Shown one piece after another: positions 1-10,020 of a stretch of 64,000 nucleotides of DNA. Made by a program: the position numbers and the translations under genes. The notes below the pieces were generated by a model. It worked only from the letters and a program-made list of their open reading frames with translations. It was not told the origin of the DNA and did no database searches. The first letter of the stretch is position 1; the number at the start of each line of letters is the position of its first letter. The DNA is from Sipunculus nudus (lineage: Eukaryota > Annelida > Sipuncula > Golfingiida > Sipunculidae). The stretch spans positions 41,706,456-41,770,455 of the forward strand of contig CM049318.1 of the NCBI GenBank assembly GCA_026874595.1, in the 5' to 3' direction.

Positions 1-1409
1 CCTATGGCTATAACATGAGTTCGTCTCATGGTATCGGCGGACTTAATAAATGTATATAAAATGTTTAGAGTTATTTATCTCCAATCATGTAACGTCAATC
101 GATACATTGACACCAAAATGAAGGTTTACAATCCTCAATATACCACTTTAAGTTGCGAACCATGTCTTCACAATGACATCAAACGGCTTAATAAAAAAGG
201 CTAAAATACTTGTTATCCACTTACACCACTGGTTATGATATCAACAGTTTTGACCATGCTGATGCCTTGAGCTACATTATTACATGTGGTTTCTTTTTCA
301 GCTGGAACCGGAAAGAGTTTCCTCAGCTGTGATATGCAGAAAGAGATAACAGTAAATAGTTGCTTTAAGGCTTCTTGTTTCCTCATTAATTACTTCAGAC
401 AGTATTTCAGAATGGCAAGAAATCTGCGTAATTTAATGCTCCGAGCGATTGCCTACAGACAATTAACGGTATTCGTTCATACGTTGTGTCTGGGAAAAAT
501 TATGTCCATTATCCCGCGGACTGGCATTATTAACCCTGAAACAAATTGACAGATTTGATAAAGATACATTTTGTTAAATTAAATTCAAACAAATCGTGTC
601 ATTTTTCATCCTCCGCTTAATAGTGATGTTAACAATGTAACTTCAATAAATTGGCTTCCACTGTCTTGGCTTAATTTAATTCACAAGACTTAAGACAACT
701 ATTCTTTTATTTTATACCAGAAGACATAGTGTTAAAACATAGCGCCTATATTAGTTCGAATTTTGGTAAGTTTTAATATCGTGATAATTACCTCCGTTAT
801 AAAACTTAATTTAGCAGCTCATGTGAAGGAGTTTGTGACTGAGATGTGAGAGGAAAAGAAACAAGTTAATCAACTTCAATGAATTGACAGTTTTGACGGA
901 AATGAATTGATTTTCTCAAAACAAGCTCTTCATAAAGCGATTTTATTCCAACTACACGCCCTGCTAATTACTTTTCTCGTTTACAAAATAGTGCACCTGC
1001 GCTCCAAAATGTCAAGATTTAATGAGTTTGCATTTGAGTTCACTTAGTGAAACGGTGTGAAGCAAGAGCAAGCTTTATGTTATAGGTCGGTAATGTGTGT
1101 GTATTTGTGTGTACCACTAGATAAGTGAACCACAGTTTCATGAAATTTGAAAATTAAAAAAAATTAACATTCAGATTGGGATGGTAATAATCTCAGACTG
1201 ACGAAAATCATGTAATCCTGCCATTTTTTTGCTGATTTTTTGTACACCTAAGTCTGGAAAGGAACATCATAATTCAAGGCGCAGGTTTTGCGTTTTTAAG
1301 ACATATTTTCATTTTTTTATTAAATCGTGATAGACCTATCCTTCGATACATATATCTTGAATATTTAAACAGAATAAAGCTTTTTATGCGCATGCTTAAA
1401 CACCACTAC
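1..1409. other. No gene recognised; AT-rich DNA
   Basis: Only short frames occur, the longest 87 codons at 286-549 on the plus strand. It shows no domain motif and no codon-like composition. No tandem repeat or terminal-repeat pair was seen. Probably intergenic or intronic. Confidence 0.6.
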
Positions 1410-1612
1410 CAGGGGTGGATCCAGAATTTAGGAAAAGGGGGGAGGTCCAACCCAGGAGGACAAATGAAAACCTTAAAAAAAAAGGTCCTCAGAAAGGGGG
1501 GGAGGGGGGTTCTGGAGGCAAAATTTTGTCTGGAGCCCTTAAAAAACGTTGTTTCTGTTGAAAAAGTGGGGGTCCGACCCCCTGGACCCCCCCCCCCCCC
1601 GATCCGCTACTG
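1410..1612. mobile_element. Short non-autonomous hAT-like MITE with GGATCC-type inverted ends
   Basis: The left end reads CAGGGGTGGATCCAG. The right end, on the reverse strand, reads CAGTAGCGGATCGGGGG, so the ends are imperfect inverted repeats beginning CAG. The same 5 bp, ACTAC, lies immediately outside both ends. The interior is G-rich on the left and C-rich on the right and has no coding capacity. Related copies or ends lie at 4732-4760, 19838-20035 and 45749-45890. A hAT origin is inferred from the CAG-type ends; an 8-bp target duplication was not confirmed. Confidence 0.6.
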
Positions 1613-2204
1613 ACTACAGGTTTCTTGTAATTTTTAAAGTAACGAGAGAATGATACTGACAACGATGTAACGTGCCAGTTAAAGCACACGGCCAGTGTTT
1701 GTCATAAGCGGTGATGTTCTAATTATAGAAGTGTTGAATATTCCATCCACCTCCTCTGCTGTTTCTCATTAAGTAGCTTGTATCCCAATAACCCGTTGAA
1801 TAGCAGCATAAAGTTTCCGAAAACAGGCAGAATTTCTAATGAAATGTCTTGTGCAAAGAGACAGCAAATTGGTTGCTAAAATAGTTGTAATATAGAAAAA
1901 AAGTTCCATAGGTTGGGGACGTTTAATTTACATAACATAAATAACAATAACCATGAAATAATTTTAGCATGCCCATCAAATAACTTGTATTACCCATCCC
2001 TCTTCTCATATCAGATTTTTTTCCTTCTTTGATACAATAAAAAAAAAATATGTGGCCCATGGACCATGACGCTTAGATGAATCTTATCGGGCGCGGAATG
2101 CATATTTCCGCAGCAAAGCGCTGTATGCGCAAACATATAAAATCGTGTTTTTACGGGCGTTAAAACACTGCCATATTGGACTGAAGATGTTAAACTTCGC
2201 TCGA
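1613..2204. other. No gene recognised
   Basis: No repeat or coding signal was found. From about 2070 the base composition becomes locally GC-richer than its surroundings. Confidence 0.5.
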
Positions 2205-2269
2205 TCGCGCTGTATCCATATAGGTCATTTAAATTGTAACTAGAGTCCACGGGCGCCATACAGCGCGGC
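2205..2269. repeat. Inverted repeat with 10-bp arms
   Basis: CGCGCTGTAT and ATACAGCGCG form perfect arms about 45 bp apart, within a GC-richer segment (about 2070-2360). A further GCGCTGTATGCGC lies just upstream near 2118. It could form a hairpin. Function unknown. Confidence 0.45.
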
Positions 2270-2639
2270 GATATAGGGATCCAATTCTCCACTGATAATT
2301 CCATTTACCGCATATGTCTCATACCGCATCACTTACCGTATACCGCAAGCCCGGCAAGGACAGTTTAACACACTGGTAAAGATCCCTATAGCATATAAGT
2401 TGGTATAGTGAAAATGTCCAAGAAGTTCAATTTTGGAGTAAATCCGAGTATAAATAACCACGGAATGGTTGATTATCGGGTTTATTCACATATATAACAC
2501 TAGGACGTAGTATTTAGGATAAAGCCATCTTTAGAATGCGTGTATATGGCTTGTATCACGACTCAAGTTACGCTTACCGGCGAAATATAAGCGCCTATCT
2601 AATCGTGTATTCATGGTGTAAGCCCAAGTCACATAAGTC

Positions 2640-3010
2640 GCACAACACATATACGACAGGTCTACGACAGAAATTCGGGGAAATTCCTAAGATAGTGGTG
2701 GATGTTTCGTACGACATTAAGGTGTTTTGCGACGGAAAAAGCTGTCGTAGACCCTTGTAGTGTAATTTTGAACATGTTCAAAACATTTTCAGCGTAGTAG
2801 GTTATTCTTTATGTCTGGCCAATCTCGTAGGTCTGTTGTACGATGCCTCGACTGTGTTGAGATAAACCAAAGACTTTCCTATGATTTTTTGGTCATCTGA
2901 GACCCTACGAATCGTAGGATTTTTCCTACGACAGCCAACGATTGCAGCACGTTCTACCTATGACGGTCCTACGAATGTTCAACCGCTGTAGGTCATTCAT
3001 TCGACCGCCG
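2640..3010. repeat. Cluster of CCTACGAC-type words in both orientations
   Basis: GTCTACGACAG (2660-2670) and its exact reverse complement CTGTCGTAGAC (2742-2752) bound a 93-bp fold-back. Further copies of CCTACGA or TCGTAGG follow at about 2826, 2904-2918 (7-bp arms around one base), 2925 and 2968. The density of CG-containing words is high for this AT-rich window. Probably a decayed palindromic transposable element. Confidence 0.5.
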
Positions 3011-3151
3011 TGGGTTCGTCTAAAGCCTTAGATTTCATCTTCGCGATTTTCATGATACAGTATAACCTACACAGTTTATTCGTAACTATAAAAAAATATT
3101 TTACGAAGAACCAAGGGAAAATCTAACGAAAATAACGGCTAGTTTAATGGC

Positions 3152-3255
3152 CTGTCTAAATGTAATGTTTCACATTTCCTGGCATGTTTACATGTAAATC
3201 TGCGCTGTTATTGGCTGTTCTGGTGCAGCTAAACGCAATTGCTAAATTTAGACAG
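3152..3255. mobile_element. Possible 104-bp inverted-repeat element
   Basis: CTGTCTAAAT at the left and ATTTAGACAG at the right are perfect 10-bp inverted repeats. No target duplication is obvious. It may be a small MITE or a chance fold-back. Confidence 0.3.
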
Positions 3256-4682
3256 CTCTCGAGCATACGCTTTTGCAGCAAAGGTTGCATTACCTGATTG
3301 CATGTGTGTTACATTTATGCACTCTTTTGCGTAACAAGGATGACACGTCCTTTAATTTGTTTTCCTGTCCGCATTTACACCTGTCTCAAAAAGATCTAAT
3401 TAGGCCTAGGTAAGAAATAACTTGAATGGAATTGCTTTCAGCTCAACTTTCGGTCCCTCGGGGGTGGGGGATTGGGAGGTTCAATACAGCAAACTGAATA
3501 CTACTTTGTTTTTTTTTTCGGTTTTAGTGCATTTATTACATTTTATGCACAATATTTATTTTTTTTTAAATAAATACCTTGTTTTGATGTAATAACTATC
3601 GGACCTTGCACTCAACGATGGAGTTCTAATAAATGTTTTGGGTTACTCCATACAACATCTCAAAATATTATCTCATTTTATGTGAATTTGATAAAATGTT
3701 TTTCCTTGGATTGGCTGAGGATTTTTTAATGTCTCTCAATGTCTGTCGTTGAAAGAGAAGTGCTAATACGTTTCTTATATTTTCCATATACCTTCTCTGT
3801 CGCTAACATATCACTAAAATTCAGATGTAAGTTAGAATGAAGAAATAAATATTAATATGTTTCAGTTGTTATAAGAAAAAGTTGTACCAAGTTAGGATCA
3901 GAAATTGAAATGCCGTTCGCCACTTAAACGCTCAAAACGTTCGCTCAATAATCCGACAGCCAATTAATTTGACAACCCATTGGTCTCAAGGTCGTATGAC
4001 TAATAGCCATTCCAGCAGAACTTTTCCTGCTGATGTGATTTTTAGTGATGTGATTCCATGTGAGCTCCCCTGCAAAAGCCTTATTGTAATCAGGTTTGCC
4101 GTCAATTAGTCTGTCCGTCCGTGCATCCTCTGCTCTCTTTCTCTCATTTTATCCCAAGAACCGTTTGATGTATTACCCTGATTTTTTTTTCAATCCCGTT
4201 GTCTTTCGTTGCTTTAATATGGTAACGGCCTCCACAGTTATGCGTAGTTGAAAGTGAACCGATATGACTAGAATGGTATGTCAATAAATCTTCTCAATTA
4301 GCTACTTAATTAGGTTTTTGCAATATGCAATGTATTATAAGTCGCCATGATTTTGCCAGTAATGAAGTTTCAGTGAAATATAAATGTAAATCCTTTAATA
4401 TGGAAAGTGCTGGGAGATTTCCGATAAATAACGACTGTAGTCTGAATTTCATCAACATCGAGTCTAATAAAATGTAATCACAGATTTAACTCTGTAAGCT
4501 GAAATGAGTAAAAGCGACAAAGAGTGTTGCATTTACCCATTAAATTAATGCCCATATAATATTGTATTCGATGTTCATTATGTACGAACTAATTTATGTA
4601 TCAATTCATGATCCGGTTAGCCATCGCTTTTTCAGCAAGTTAGGAATTGGGCCCAAAGACAATTGTATTAAACTCACTTATT
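3256..4682. other. No gene recognised
   Basis: AT-rich sequence with homopolymer runs. No frame above 60 codons, no tandem repeat and no transposon end was seen. Confidence 0.55.
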
Positions 4683-4760
4683 TGCAGGGGCGTAGCCAGG
4701 ATTGAGGGAGGGGAGGGGGCCATCATCAGTAGCGGATCCAGAAATATGAAGGGGGGGGGC
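4683..4760. mobile_element. Two juxtaposed MITE ends
   Basis: CAGGGGCGTAGCCAGGAT at 4685 and CAGTAGCGGATCCAGAAA at about 4732 are both typical outer ends of hAT-like MITEs. Each is followed by a G-rich run. Neither has its partner end nearby, so both look truncated. The TRIM at 4767 starts just downstream of the second. Confidence 0.45.
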
Positions 4761-4766
4761 TTATAT

Positions 4767-4923
4767 TGTTACGGGGTGCCATAAAAGCGGACCGATCTGT
4801 CTCGCTAGTGAAGCTTGCTTTGCTAGCGAAGCGGTTGGTTCGCCGAACTTGTGCGCCACCGACCTGGGTTCGAAACCGGGATCAGCCCAGGATTTTTCCC
4901 ATCAACAATTTGCCTTCGTAACA
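4767..4923 (+). repeat. TRIM LTR 1 (157 bp) with tRNA-like core
   Basis: Starts TGTTACGGGGTG and ends TTCGTAACA. It contains a box A-like TAGCGAAGCGG at 4824-4834 and a box B-like GGTTCGAAACC at 4867-4877, 43 bp apart, as in tRNA genes. A fold-back, TCGCTAGTGAAGC against GCTTTGCTAGCGA, overlaps box A. Confidence 0.8.
4824..4877 (+). promoter_or_regulatory. Candidate internal Pol III promoter (boxes A and B) in LTR 1
   Basis: Box A TAGCGAAGCGGT matches TRGCNNAGYNGG at all but one position. Box B GGTTCGAAACC matches GGTTCGANTCC at all but one. Equivalent boxes sit at 5072-5082 and 5115-5125 in LTR 2, and at 5343-5353 and 5396-5406 in LTR 3. The solo LTR near 15.1 kb has the exact box B GGTTCGAATCC. 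The match is visible; transcription by Pol III is inferred. Confidence 0.6.
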
Positions 4924-4926
4924 AAA

Positions 4927-4944
4927 TGGGGGCTCGTCCGGGAT
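4927..4944 (+). other. Primer-binding site complementary to tRNA-Pro
   Basis: TGGGGGCTCGTCCGGGAT lies 3 bp after the LTR end and is identical to the well-known retroviral tRNA-Pro primer site. A second exact copy is at 5175-5192. Its place right after a TG...CA repeat shows that the repeat is an LTR and not simply a SINE. Confidence 0.85.
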
Positions 4945-5028
4945 GGTGAACTTTGTAGCCCAGGAAATACGCTCACCAACGTGTGACTCCAGGGATAATT
5001 TGTCTTGTTCTGGTAGCAGAACGCTCTT

Positions 5029-5037
5029 AAGAGGGGG
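5029..5037 (+). other. Polypurine tract before LTR 2
   Basis: AAGAGGGGG directly abuts the TG of LTR 2. The equivalent tract before LTR 3 is AAGAGGGG at 5277-5284, one base from the LTR. This is where plus-strand priming would occur. Confidence 0.65.
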
Positions 5038-5171
5038 TGTGACGGGGTGACATTAAAGCGGACCGAACTGCTAGCGAAGCGGTTAGTTCGCCGGACTTGT
5101 GCGCCACCGACCTGGGTTCGAAACCGGGATTGACCCAGGATTTTTCCCCTCAACAATTTGCCTTCGTAACA
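5038..5171 (+). repeat. TRIM LTR 2 (134 bp, internal deletion)
   Basis: Same ends as LTR 1, but it lacks about 21 bp of the fold-back just upstream of box A. Boxes A and B are kept. The exact tRNA-Pro site follows at 5175. Confidence 0.8.
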
Positions 5172-5285
5172 AAATGGGGGCTCGTCCGGGATGGTGAACT
5201 TTTTTGCCCAGGAAATAAGCTCACCAAAGTGTGACTCCTGGGATAATTAGTCTTGTTCTGTTAGCAGAACGCTCTTAAGAGGGGT

Positions 5286-5442
5286 TGTGACGGGATGACA
5301 TTAAAGCGGACTGAACTGTCTCGCTAGTGAAGCTTGCTTTGCTAGCAAAGCGGTTGGTTCGCCGGACTTGTGCGCCACCGACCTAGGTTCGAAACCGGGA
5401 TCGACCCAGAATTTTTCCCCTCAACAATTTGCCTTCGTAACA
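5286..5442 (+). repeat. TRIM LTR 3 (157 bp)
   Basis: Full-length 3' LTR, ending CGTAACA at 5442. It is followed by ATAT, which matches the four bases before LTR 1. Box B is intact and box A has one change (TAGCAAAGCGG). Confidence 0.8.
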
Positions 5443-5889
5443 ATATGCATGTATGAAAATTGTTATATACGTGTATATGTATATATATATTATTATCATT
5501 AATATCATCACGTTATATATGTTAATGTAAGGAAATAAATATATATTTATTTTTCGATTATGAACCATGGTTTCATTAAGGTTAGTTACAGGTAAATGTG
5601 GATCCTATATTTGGATATTTTTAATATGCAATGTAAAGAAGACATTTTGAGGCACTTTCACCAAAAAGATGATAAATTTCTTTTCCTGAAAAACAGTTCC
5701 CTTATGTCTTTTGCGTTATGTAGTCAAACTGCAGAGAGTTTCAATACTAAAAATTTTCTACTTTTTCAAAATTAGGATATAAAATTTTAATTGTTTTCAA
5801 TATGTAAATGTCTATGGCGCAAAGGCGCATTTACATTTATAACTTGCAAAATATGAAATGCCCGGAGTGAAATAACAGATATGTTGAAG
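5443..5889. other. No gene recognised; very AT-rich
   Basis: Contains an AT/TA-rich stretch at 5460-5545 and no coding signal. Confidence 0.55.
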
Positions 5890-6123
5890 TCTTGTTAAAC
5901 CTTGCATTTTACCGGGGTCCGTGGTCTCGACAGCACACAGGACTCCTAAGAGCACAGATCGTGAGTTCGAGTACCGGTATCACCAGAGGAGCCGTGAGAT
6001 TGTTCACGGTCGACCCCAACCAGGGTCTGGTGCTCTGCAGTTGTTCTGCAGCTATTCATAAATATACCCATCCTTAACTTATGAACTTGGAAGTAATAAA
6101 CTACAGATTACTTAAAAAAAAAA
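5890..6123 (+). mobile_element. tRNA-derived SINE-like element with A-tail
   Basis: A box B-like GAGTTCGAGTACC lies near 5962, with a plausible tRNA-like 5' part (GGTCCGTGGTCTCGACAG) about 45 bp upstream. A unique body follows, then an A-run at about 6113-6122. There is no coding capacity. No clear target duplication was identified. Confidence 0.45.
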
Positions 6124-6251
6124 TCTAATCGCCAATAAATATAAAGGAATGTAAAAAAGATGAAAAATTAATCACGATAATTGGGAAATTAGATGAAATG
6201 AGTGAAAGGCGCCCACTCTGGAACCGCCACTGATAGCAAAGGCAATTTAAT

Positions 6252-6252
<1 letters not shown>

Positions 6253-6287
<35 letters not shown>
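6253..6287. repeat. (CA)n microsatellite
   Basis: About 17 uninterrupted CA units. It generates the cysteine-valine runs seen when the minus strand is translated, which are not genes. Confidence 0.95.
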
Positions 6288-6289
<2 letters not shown>

Positions 6290-6849
6290 CAATCCCCCTG
6301 AATTTTCGAAAAAAAACGAAGCATACATTCTTAATTAATACATGACTTAAAAAAAAGAAATTATTTTGTTTTATGTGATCTAACATGTGTGTTTTTTTTC
6401 ATCTAATCACCGGTAGTTTATATAATATAAAGGGCCTATTCCGGTATACGACGTCTATTAAATAAAAAGGAATCCCTTACACGTTTATTAAATAGCCCAG
6501 GGTTGTAGTTTAGTTTGTATCCACTTGTTTAGAACACGTAGGCCTGCTAAATCTAACCACATTCAGAGACATCTGGTGTCAGACAAAGCAGAACTTTGCA
6601 AATGGCGTTTTGTAACTAGTGCAACTAGAATTTTTTTTAGGTTTGTCAAAATGGGCGCATGTACCGTTTTTACTAAGATACATTCGTCACAGAGGTGTTT
6701 TAGGAGCCTTTCTTTGCAGCAATTGCCTACAGTCCATCTATTTGCAAGCCAGAAATCACATAAATTCTAGAGATAAGGCAGGTGAATAGTTGTCTCGTAC
6801 TTCTACGTACAAGGCAGACGAACTGGAGAGAAAGAAAAGAGTAACAAAT
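6288..6849. other. No gene recognised
   Basis: An 81-codon plus-strand frame at 6525-6770 has no recognisable motif. The LINE relic begins just downstream. Confidence 0.45.
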
Positions 6850-7219
6850 CAAATTTACCTCGAATTAATGAAAGGAAAATTTAATCACCACATAACAGCA
6901 TAACAAATGGAAATCAGAATTAAACATTCGCGATGGTAAAAACATATATAACGGTTTTAAGAATATATTTAAATCGACAATATCAGTTATACTCTGATAT
7001 TTTCAGTTTAGGACCCTTCATCACAGATTATCTCTCAATACTTACCTATATAAGATAAACGTAATCGAATCAAATGGGTGTAAATTTTGTAAATCTGAAA
7101 ATGAAACTATGATACATTTGTTTTTGAAGTGTATAATTGTTAAGCTGCTATGGCTGGAGATTTTGAATGAATTAAATAATAAAAAACAGGTTCACTCCAG
7201 CATTTTTATATATCAGTAG
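6850..7219 (+). pseudogene. LINE reverse transcriptase C-terminal relic (Tx1/L1-like)
   Basis: One plus-strand frame from 6850 to the stop at about 7219 keeps the signature of the end of an L1/Tx1-type LINE ORF2. A QIYLEL segment comes first, then a tryptophan/tyrosine-rich stretch. FQFRTLHHRLSLNTYLYKI leads into a zinc-knuckle CKFCKSENETMIHLFLKC (C-x2-C-x8-H-x4-C), followed by a tryptophan. That order is conserved in the family. The frame has internal stops, for example near 6901, 6937 and 7000. The polymerase domain and endonuclease are absent, as expected for a 5'-truncated insertion. The knuckle's role in LINE RNA binding is family knowledge. Tx1-like is favoured over RTE or CR1 by the word order, but only a search could confirm it. 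Confidence 0.7.
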
Positions 7220-7622
7220 ATGTGGAAAACGAAAACCAGATATGATATACTTGAGGCGTTTTATTTTAGATAATGTTTAGACAGAAAGGAATAATGCAGT
7301 CAAGAACGAAAAACTGATAATACACGAACCTAACTGGGCTCCATTGAAATGTCTGATTAACATAACATGTAGAGAATAAAAACACAAATGATTTAAATTG
7401 CTGTTCTTATTGATGAGGTATCTGAGCACATTAATTTATATGATGTGTATATATTACCATATTTATACCTCGCAATGTACAAAAAGCATCAACAAAAAAG
7501 TGTTATTAATATTCACGTGTGAACTTTAAACATTTTCAGGGTTACGCCGGAAGGAATACGCACAAAAATATCAAAGAGACTGCAGTATGTGTATATTTGT
7601 GTTTTGTATTTTGTGTATATAT

Positions 7623-8867
7623 CAAACATGGGGTGATTACTTGATATATGTTATCGATTACGATTACGAATACTTTGAAAGTAATCGCAGGGGCTGCATC
7701 TGGCTTTGTCACCAGCTGGATATACTTTACGTAATCCACAATGCCTGAGGTGTTCTCCTCATGGATCTGTTAAAGACCAATGGCACTGCATGGGCAAACA
7801 CTGCATGCAACAAGGAAGCCATGCTCTTTTGATATCTATCTCTGTGTACACCTACTGGATAAGAGCTGGACTTTCTCTGCAGTTTCATGAAGAATCTAAT
7901 TCTATCTCCATGGAGGTACCATACCTTTCCCCCTTTTCAGCTAATTAGCTTACCATTACTTAACAGAATTATCCTGACCCCTGACCATATCTTTGTAAAA
8001 TTTAGGGTGTTAAATGTTGTGAGCCAACACTGTCCTCCAGCTAGAGCAGCTAGTGGCTCTGGGAATACATACTTAATAATTATGGACCTCTTTATCCTTA
8101 AATTTTGTTTTATATTTCAGTATAGATGCATGTACATGGAAGACATAGGACTGTGTCTGTTTATTTTCCCCATTAAAATGTTATATCTGACCTTTTAAGG
8201 TATGATATGTTGTTTTTATGCATTTAAGCCATGTAAGCTTCTGAACATATATTTGTGGTCAAGATGTTATACATAGGTATCTGTTTATGGTTATTTGTGG
8301 ACAATTAATCATGACTAGGTTTAAAGTCTTTGCTCATATACTAAAATGAGGTGATTTGCTCAGAAGGTAACTGGAAGGGGACTATTACCTGGCGTACGAA
8401 ACTGCTCATTTTAAAAGTACAGATTGCACAAATAAGAATAGCTAAGAGCTATTATAGTGAGTACTTCACCATGGTCTTTAACAAAGTTATGATGACCATA
8501 CTAAATATGATAGATATTAAATTTAGGATGCTGATTTTATTTATTCCTCTCATATTTCATCTCAAATCGCTTACACAAACAATCCTCCAAGCTTCCATTA
8601 GATACATCTACTACCTAAATATGATTTGATGGCGGTCAGGATTCTCAGTTTTAAACATGAAAGATGTAGCTGTTTAAAAATGGAAAATACAAAAGTAATC
8701 AGTGTAATCATATATAATTATCATGATTACGATTACATCGGGAGAATAATTGATTACGATTACAATTACTTTCCTTTTGAAATAAATGTAATCGATTACT
8801 AATAGTTACCAAAAATGTAATCGATTGTTATTGATTACGATTACTGATTACGATTACCCTATGTCTG
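7623..8867. mobile_element. Non-autonomous hAT-like DNA transposon with GATTAC-rich ends
   Basis: The left end is CAAACATGGGGTGATTAC. The right end read inward is CAGACATAGGGTAATCG, giving 12-bp inverted termini with two mismatches. Dense TAATCGATTAC words sit just inside both ends (7628-7692 and 8697-8860), as in hAT subterminal repeats. Flanks are GTATATAT and ATATATAT, consistent with an 8-bp duplication but ambiguous in AT-rich DNA. The 1-kb interior holds frames of 80-103 codons with no transposase motif that I recognise, so the element appears non-autonomous. Confidence 0.6.
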
Positions 8868-9728
8868 ATATATATGTATTTTTGTTTATATATTAAATGA
8901 CCAAATATTTTAGTTAGTTAAGTAAGGATTTATATTTAAATACAAAGGTTGAAGGTGCATGGCATATTCAGTATTTAGATGCAATCAGCGAAGAGTAGTA
9001 CAGTATATTTATTATATACAGCAATTTATAAAACCAAAACGGTTGTTTTGTGTGATCAGCAGATTTTTCCGAATGTTCAGGACTCTGTAGTGAACGTGAA
9101 GCCAAAGCATATTATTGTCGATGCCATTTTGCTTATGTAATAAAATATTGTAAAAAAAGGAATAGTTGTTTCGTCCCAAGACGCTTTATTTCGATTCGTT
9201 CTGCTCCTCTCCGTCAACGTCTCGAGTTCGGCCCTACAGTTTAAACCGTGTGTGGTTCCAGATAGGGGATTCTTTGAAATTGTATAAGTGACCTTTTTTT
9301 CCTGTCTCAATATAAAATAATTACCTGTTCGTTACCTTTTGGTATTGTTTAAAACTTCTGAAAGGTTGTAGCACCTATGTAATACTCAATTGCCTTACAC
9401 ATCCATAATTTTACAAGAGACCTAATGTTTACATTGATAAGAAGTCGCAATGATTTTAATTAAAGAAGTGTCCCACAGCCCTTTGCGACGGGATTTAGAC
9501 TGGGACCCCATTCTGATATTATCGCTGTTGGAACTGGAAAAAGTGGCCGTTAATAGAAGTTTGGTATGTTTAAATCACGGCTGGATTATAAACGGATCTA
9601 AGGGGATATTGTTTCATTAAAATATTAAGGTTAGAATATGGTAATGTTGCCAGAAAGACTCATTTACTACCAAAGACACGATCGGATGTATTTTGATGTG
9701 TATATTTAGCACTTATAGAGTTTTTTGG
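8868..9728. other. No gene recognised
   Basis: A 77-codon minus-strand frame (9077-9310) has no known features. No repeats were seen. Confidence 0.5.
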
Positions 9729-9805
9729 TGCCGTGTACAAATTCACAATTACACGGCCACAATGTACAGGTTAGGGCTACAACTGTGATCTTATCACAGT
9801 TGTAG
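9729..9805. repeat. Two adjacent hairpin-forming inverted repeats
   Basis: GCCGTGT and ACACGGC pair across about 15 bases near 9730-9757. CTACAACTGTGAT (9777-9789) and ATCACAGTTGTAG (9793-9805) form a perfect 13-bp stem with a 3-base loop. An (AAAT)n-like tract follows at 9834-9856. It may be the structured end of a mobile element; the Helitron hallmark CTRR was not found right after the stem. Confidence 0.6.
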
Positions 9806-10020
9806 AATCCGCAACAAGGTGAGGAGCTTAATTAAAATAAATAAATAAATAAAAATACCGAAGCCATTATTTTGTTATTGACATCCTTTCGTCTGTATGT
9901 ATGGCAAAAGTGACACTGTTGGATTTTCAAGTGTGATACAGACCCTTCAGTAATTAAATACCTGCATGGAAAACTTTATTCAATAAAACGGGACCTACTT
10001 TTTATGAAAAAAAAAATACC

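Larger units (their letters stand above)
4767..5442 (+). mobile_element. TRIM retrotransposon, trimeric LTR-interior-LTR-interior-LTR
   Basis: This is a terminal-repeat retrotransposon in miniature. Three LTRs (4767-4923, 5038-5171, 5286-5442) alternate with two interiors of exactly 114 bp each. LTRs begin TGT and end TTCGTAACA, giving TG...CA termini. Each interior starts AAA followed by the 18-nt primer-binding site TGGGGGCTCGTCCGGGAT, complementary to the 3' end of tRNA-Pro. Each ends with a purine run (AAGAGGGGG or AAGAGGGG) just before the next LTR. The whole block is flanked by ATAT on both sides, a 4-bp target duplication, so it behaves as one insertion. No gag or pol is present, so mobility would depend on enzymes supplied in trans. 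The middle LTR lacks about 21 bp. Inside each LTR are tRNA-like Pol III boxes, annotated separately. Confidence 0.85.

Noticed and set aside
4902-5156. 84-codon minus-strand frame
   Set aside because: It lies wholly inside the TRIM and spans interior and LTR. The frame is a by-product of the element.
4800-5440. Three tandem tRNA genes or plain SINEs
   Set aside because: The boxes look tRNA-like, but the repeats end TG...CA and are followed by a tRNA-Pro primer site and a polypurine tract, so LTRs explain them better. No clean cloverleaf was found.
6125-6386. Cysteine/valine-rich small proteins
   Set aside because: Translations of the (CA)n tract.
9777-9856. Helitron 3' end
   Set aside because: A strong hairpin is present, but no CTRR terminus follows at the usual short distance, and no TC 5' end was seen.
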